From Candidatus Eiseniibacteriota bacterium (lineage in GTDB: Bacteria; Joyebacterota; Joyebacteria; Joyebacterales; Joyebacteraceae), in the NCBI GenBank assembly GCA_030613615.1, contig JAUWLR010000013.1, positions 1 through 34,458 on the forward strand: a stretch of DNA of 34,458 nucleotides. Direction: 5' to 3'. The notes under the pieces are model-generated. The model saw only the letters and a program-made list of their open reading frames with translations. It searched no databases and was not told where the DNA came from. The first letter of the stretch is position 1. Each line of letters begins with the position of its first letter. Below are positions 32,164 to 34,458 of this stretch, piece after piece. Position numbers and translations under genes: made by a program.

Positions 32164-33285
32164 CTACGAGGTAAGGCGGAGTGGCATAAGGAGACAGACG
32201 TACTCCTCCCCTTCCGTCTCCTCTACTGCACTGACGATCGCCGCCCCGACCGCGCTGCCGAGCATGAAGCGTATGTTGTCACTGTCCATGTGCTTGAGAA
32301 CATCCAGAAGGTAGTTCGCGTTGTAGCCGACCTCAAGCGACTCGGCATTGAACGTTCCCGGTATCTCTTCTCTCGCTTCGCCGACATCCGGAGTCGACAC
32401 AACGAGTTCGACCTTCTTCTTCGTCAGCGTCATGCGCACCTGGTGCGTCAGCGAGTCGGCGAGTACCGCGACACGTCGTACGGCACTCATCAGAGTCTCG
32501 CGCTTGAGCACGAGTTCTTTGTCGTTGTCTTTCGGAATCACCTGTCGGTAGTTCGGGAACGGCCCCTCCAGTAGTCTTGAATTGATGGTGGTCGACCCGA
32601 TGAAGAACGCGACGTGATTCTCGTGGACGGAGACGCTGACCGAGTCCTCCCCCTCCGCCGAGATGATCCGGACCGCGTGCCCGAGCGCCTTCGGCGGGAC
32701 GATCATGTTCTTCCCCGCCAGCGCTTTGAAGTCTCCCTCGGTCTTGAAGGTCGCGAGCCTGTGTCCGTCGGTCGCCGTCATGCCCATGTTGTCAGCGGCA
32801 AACTCCCATATCGCGCCGTTCAGCGACGGCCGCGTCTCGTCCTTCGAAGTGCAGAAGCTCACCTTGTCAACCATCCGTGCGAGCGTTGCCGCATCCACGG
32901 AGAACGCGCTTGCGCGCTCGCTCTTGGGAAGCGAGGGGAACTCCTCCGTCGGGATTCCCACGATCCTGAACTTGCTCTTGCCCGCCTTGATCGTGATCTC
33001 TTCCCCCTCCGCCGACATCGCCACGTCCGTATCGCCAAGCTCGCGCACGATCTCGGCGACCCGCTTGGCCGGCAGAGTGACACTTCCCCCTTTTTCCACC
33101 GTTGCGTCGACGCCCGTGGTGACGGTCATGTCAAGGTCGGTCGCCGTAAGGGATATCTTCTTCTCCTTCTCGTTCGCTTCCAGCAGGAAGTTCGCGAGGA
33201 CCGGGAGTGTCGTCTTCGGAGAGACCACCGCCAACACTCTCTGGATCGCCTTGTCCAGACTCTGCCGCGGGATGGAGAACTTCAT
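32164..33285 (-). CDS. dnaN: DNA polymerase III sliding clamp (beta subunit)
   Basis: The 373-residue protein forms the ring-shaped clamp dimer that tethers DNA polymerase III. All three clamp domains are recognisable, from MKFSIPRQSLDKAIQRVLAV through PSLNGAIWEFAADNMGMTAT and DGHRLA to the C-terminal EEYVCLLMPLRLTS, the last carrying the conserved PMR/L-type end. ATG 33285 has GGAGG six bases upstream; the longer open frame to 33315 has no such site. It is the first gene downstream of the origin region and has its own promoter near 33376-33404. Confidence 0.97.
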   Translation of the reverse strand: MKFSIPRQSLDKAIQRVLAVVSPKTTLPVLANFLLEANEKEKKISLTATDLDMTVTTGVDATVEKGGSVTLPAKRVAEIVRELGDTDVAMSAEGEEITIKAGKSKFRIVGIPTEEFPSLPKSERASAFSVDAATLARMVDKVSFCTSKDETRPSLNGAIWEFAADNMGMTATDGHRLATFKTEGDFKALAGKNMIVPPKALGHAVRIISAEGEDSVSVSVHENHVAFFIGSTTINSRLLEGPFPNYRQVIPKDNDKELVLKRETLMSAVRRVAVLADSLTHQVRMTLTKKKVELVVSTPDVGEAREEIPGTFNAESLEVGYNANYLLDVLKHMDSDNIRFMLGSAVGAAIVSAVEETEGEEYVCLLMPLRLTS

Positions 33286-33375
33286 GAGCAACCTCCAAGG
33301 GGGTGTGCTTTTCATGCACGGGTGCGCAAGCGGGACGTACTTCGCCGCCGACGACAGGGTTCGCCTTCGGCCGTC

Positions 33376-33404
33376 ATTATATGGTCGCGTTCAATGCCCT
33401 GCAA
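33376..33404 (-). promoter_or_regulatory. Promoter for dnaN
   Basis: A perfect -10 TATAAT (33381-33376) with a weak -35 TTGCAG (33404-33399) 17 bases upstream, on the minus strand. The predicted leader before the dnaN ATG is about 84 bases. Confidence 0.5.
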
Positions 33405-33592
33405 GGCAAAAGCCCGGGCTCCGAGAGCCTCGTGAACACGTTGACGACTGGCGTTGAACAAGAGACCTGCCGCCCTTGTCGAACGGTCTTTTTCCCTCGA
33501 CGTTCGGGTGTGACGTGACACGGGTATTCACCTGAACATCTCTGGGATCTTGTTCACAGGCAAAGCACTTCTACTCCTCATATATAGAACAT

Positions 33593-33620
33593 CAGTAGTA
33601 GTAGTAGGGACTGTGGAAAT
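33593..33620 (-). promoter_or_regulatory. Origin unwinding element: DnaA box, GC spacer and DnaA-trio repeat
   Basis: Read on the minus strand: DnaA box ATTTCCACA (33620-33612), spacer GTCC, then CTA repeated four times followed by CTG (33607-33593), then AT-rich sequence. On the opposite strand the trios read TAG four times. This is the order of the basal unwinding system described in Bacillus subtilis, in which DnaA spreads from the box onto single-stranded trios. Confidence 0.6.
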
Positions 33621-33893
33621 GTTGACAACAAGGGTGTGGCACCGTCGCGGCCGCGAGAGGCGATGCACGGCGGCCCACCGCTCTCGGACGCTTCCGGGCG
33701 GCTCCTCACTTCGGACCGGCTGACGGTCCTTGTGGAGAACGCGCTGGACAAGACGACCAACTGTCCCACCGTATCCACATCTCACCCCGACTATCCAGAG
33801 CTGTTCACACGCCTCCCCACGAAATCCACGGGCTGTGCACGTTGCGGGCGGGCCGGGGCGCCTCGCAGCTGCCGGTCCTGGCTCAGCTGCAAA

Positions 33894-33916
33894 CGGCCCC
33901 GCTCAAGACGGGGCCG
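33894..33916 (-). terminator. Terminator hairpin after dnaA
   Basis: An 8-bp perfect stem (CGGCCCCG / CGGGGCCG) with a 7-base loop, 39 bases after the dnaA stop. On the minus strand the tail is only TTTGCAG, so a weak intrinsic terminator. Confidence 0.55.
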
Positions 33917-33955
33917 CATGTTCCAAGCGTAAGGGGTGCGTGATGTCCACGGCGT

Positions 33956-34458
33956 CTATGCTGTCCTGAGCATGCGCCTCAGGTTCTCGACGTCGCGCTG
34001 CGTCTGGCCGGGATGCTCAACAGCCTGGGATATCTTGCGCTGAGCGTGCAGGACGGTCGTGTGGTCCCTGCCGCCGAAGTGCTCCCCCACCTGCGCCAGC
34101 GACAGGTGAGTAAGCTCGCGGGCGAGGTACATGGCCACCTGGCGTGCGTGAGCGATCTGCCTGGCGCGGCCCCGCGCTTTCATCTTCTCCACGGGCACGC
34201 CGAAGGTCTCCGCCACGGCCTGTTGTATGCGGGCCACCGAGATCGGGCCTCTGGGAGCCCCCAGGAACTCGCTGAGGACCTCCTTGGCCAGATCGACCGT
34301 GATCTCGCTGCCGGTGAGACTTGAGAAGGCTAGGAGCCGGACGAGCGACCCCTCCAGCTCGCGGATATTGGACGTAACACAATTTGCTATCAAATGGATT
34401 ACGTCATTGGGAATCGAAATCCCGTCCAGCTCCGCCTTCTCTTGTAGTATCGCGATCC
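33956..34458 (-). CDS. dnaA: Replication initiator DnaA, C-terminal part (cut by window edge)
   Basis: The frame is open from the window edge to the TAG at 33956. It covers the end of the AAA+ domain (IAILQEKAELDGISIPNDVI, followed by IRELEGSLVRLLAFSSLT, the sensor 2/box VIII region) and all of domain IV, the DNA-binding part. The DnaA signature helix is present: AMYLARELTHLSLAQVGEHF followed by GGRDHTTVLHAQRKI. The residues that contact the DnaA box (GRDHTTVLHA) are intact. The protein continues beyond the window; its N-terminal domains cannot be assessed. It is followed by a terminator hairpin and the origin region. Confidence 0.97.
   Translation of the reverse strand, partial: IAILQEKAELDGISIPNDVIHLIANCVTSNIRELEGSLVRLLAFSSLTGSEITVDLAKEVLSEFLGAPRGPISVARIQQAVAETFGVPVEKMKARGRARQIAHARQVAMYLARELTHLSLAQVGEHFGGRDHTTVLHAQRKISQAVEHPGQTQRDVENLRRMLRTA

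Larger units (their letters stand above)
33286..33955. other. Replication origin region (oriC) between dnaA and dnaN
   Basis: This 670-base gene-free stretch lies between dnaA and dnaN. Near-consensus DnaA boxes (against TTATCCACA): GTATCCACA at 33771-33779 (+), TTCTCCACA at 33739-33731 (-), ATTTCCACA at 33620-33612 (-), TTGTTCACA at 33550-33558 (+) and a weaker CTGTTCACA at 33801-33809 (+). An AT-rich patch (33579-33590) and a TAG repeat (33596-33607) flank the box at 33612. The dnaN promoter and the dnaA terminator hairpin are at its two ends. The position between dnaA and dnaN is the usual place for a bacterial origin. Confidence 0.75.

Noticed and set aside
1-34458. tRNA, rRNA, insertion sequences, prophage or CRISPR in the window
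   Set aside because: No tRNA-like cloverleaf, transposase, integrase or long terminal repeat was seen; gene-free stretches are short and accounted for. A covariance-model scan would be needed to exclude small RNAs fully.

Overview
The window is 34.5 kb of GC-rich bacterial chromosome. Every gene I can support reads on the minus strand, so transcription runs from high to low coordinates. It starts at the replication origin: dnaA (3' part) - oriC - dnaN - recF - dciA (DUF721) - gyrB - gyrA. That order is typical of bacteria. The proteins do not resemble any well-studied phylum closely enough for me to name one. High GC, an anaerobic membrane hydrogenase and a lysine/alanine-rich GyrB extension suggest an uncultured, probably anaerobic candidate-phylum bacterium; this is inference.

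Region by region. (1) 25982-34458 holds the replication and topoisomerase genes, with an origin at 33286-33955 that contains DnaA boxes and a TAG-repeat (DnaA-trio-like) unwinding element. (2) 22266-25945 holds three tandem SPFH/band-7 genes: a fusion of a cation diffusion facilitator to an HflK-like domain, then HflC-like, then HflK-like. (3) 7905-21858 is a 14-kb run of 17 genes for a membrane-bound group 4 [NiFe] hydrogenase. It has HydB- and HydG-like iron-sulfur and flavin subunits, a molybdopterin-fold protein without a visible catalytic Cys/Sec, a four-cluster ferredoxin, the NuoH/B/C/D-like hydrogenase core, a NuoL/HyfB-like pump, a full Mrp-type cation antiporter set and a NuoI-like ferredoxin. 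A CTTGACA promoter lies upstream and a GC-rich terminator hairpin lies downstream. (4) 2251-7555 is a compact TetR - radical SAM - phasin-like - patatin - UbiB/AarF kinase set, with a sigma70-type promoter and a terminator hairpin. (5) 1225-2024 is a two-gene XRE regulator / membrane protein operon. (6) 1-1012 holds a secreted protein of unknown function and the start of a lipoprotein gene cut by the window edge.

How it fits together: the hydrogenase cluster predicts reversible exchange of electrons between NAD(P)H or ferredoxin and protons/H2, coupled to Na+/H+ movement through two antiporter-like subunits plus the Mrp module. The SPFH genes probably form a membrane quality-control assembly of the HflKC type, here physically joined to a metal-ion transporter. 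The TetR-to-UbiB set looks like a lipid or isoprenoid-quinone related membrane module, but its function is not known from sequence.

The most unusual items are the CDF-SPFH fusion, the histone-H1-like N-terminal tail of GyrB, and the combination of HydBG-type subunits with a group 4 hydrogenase and an Mrp antiporter.
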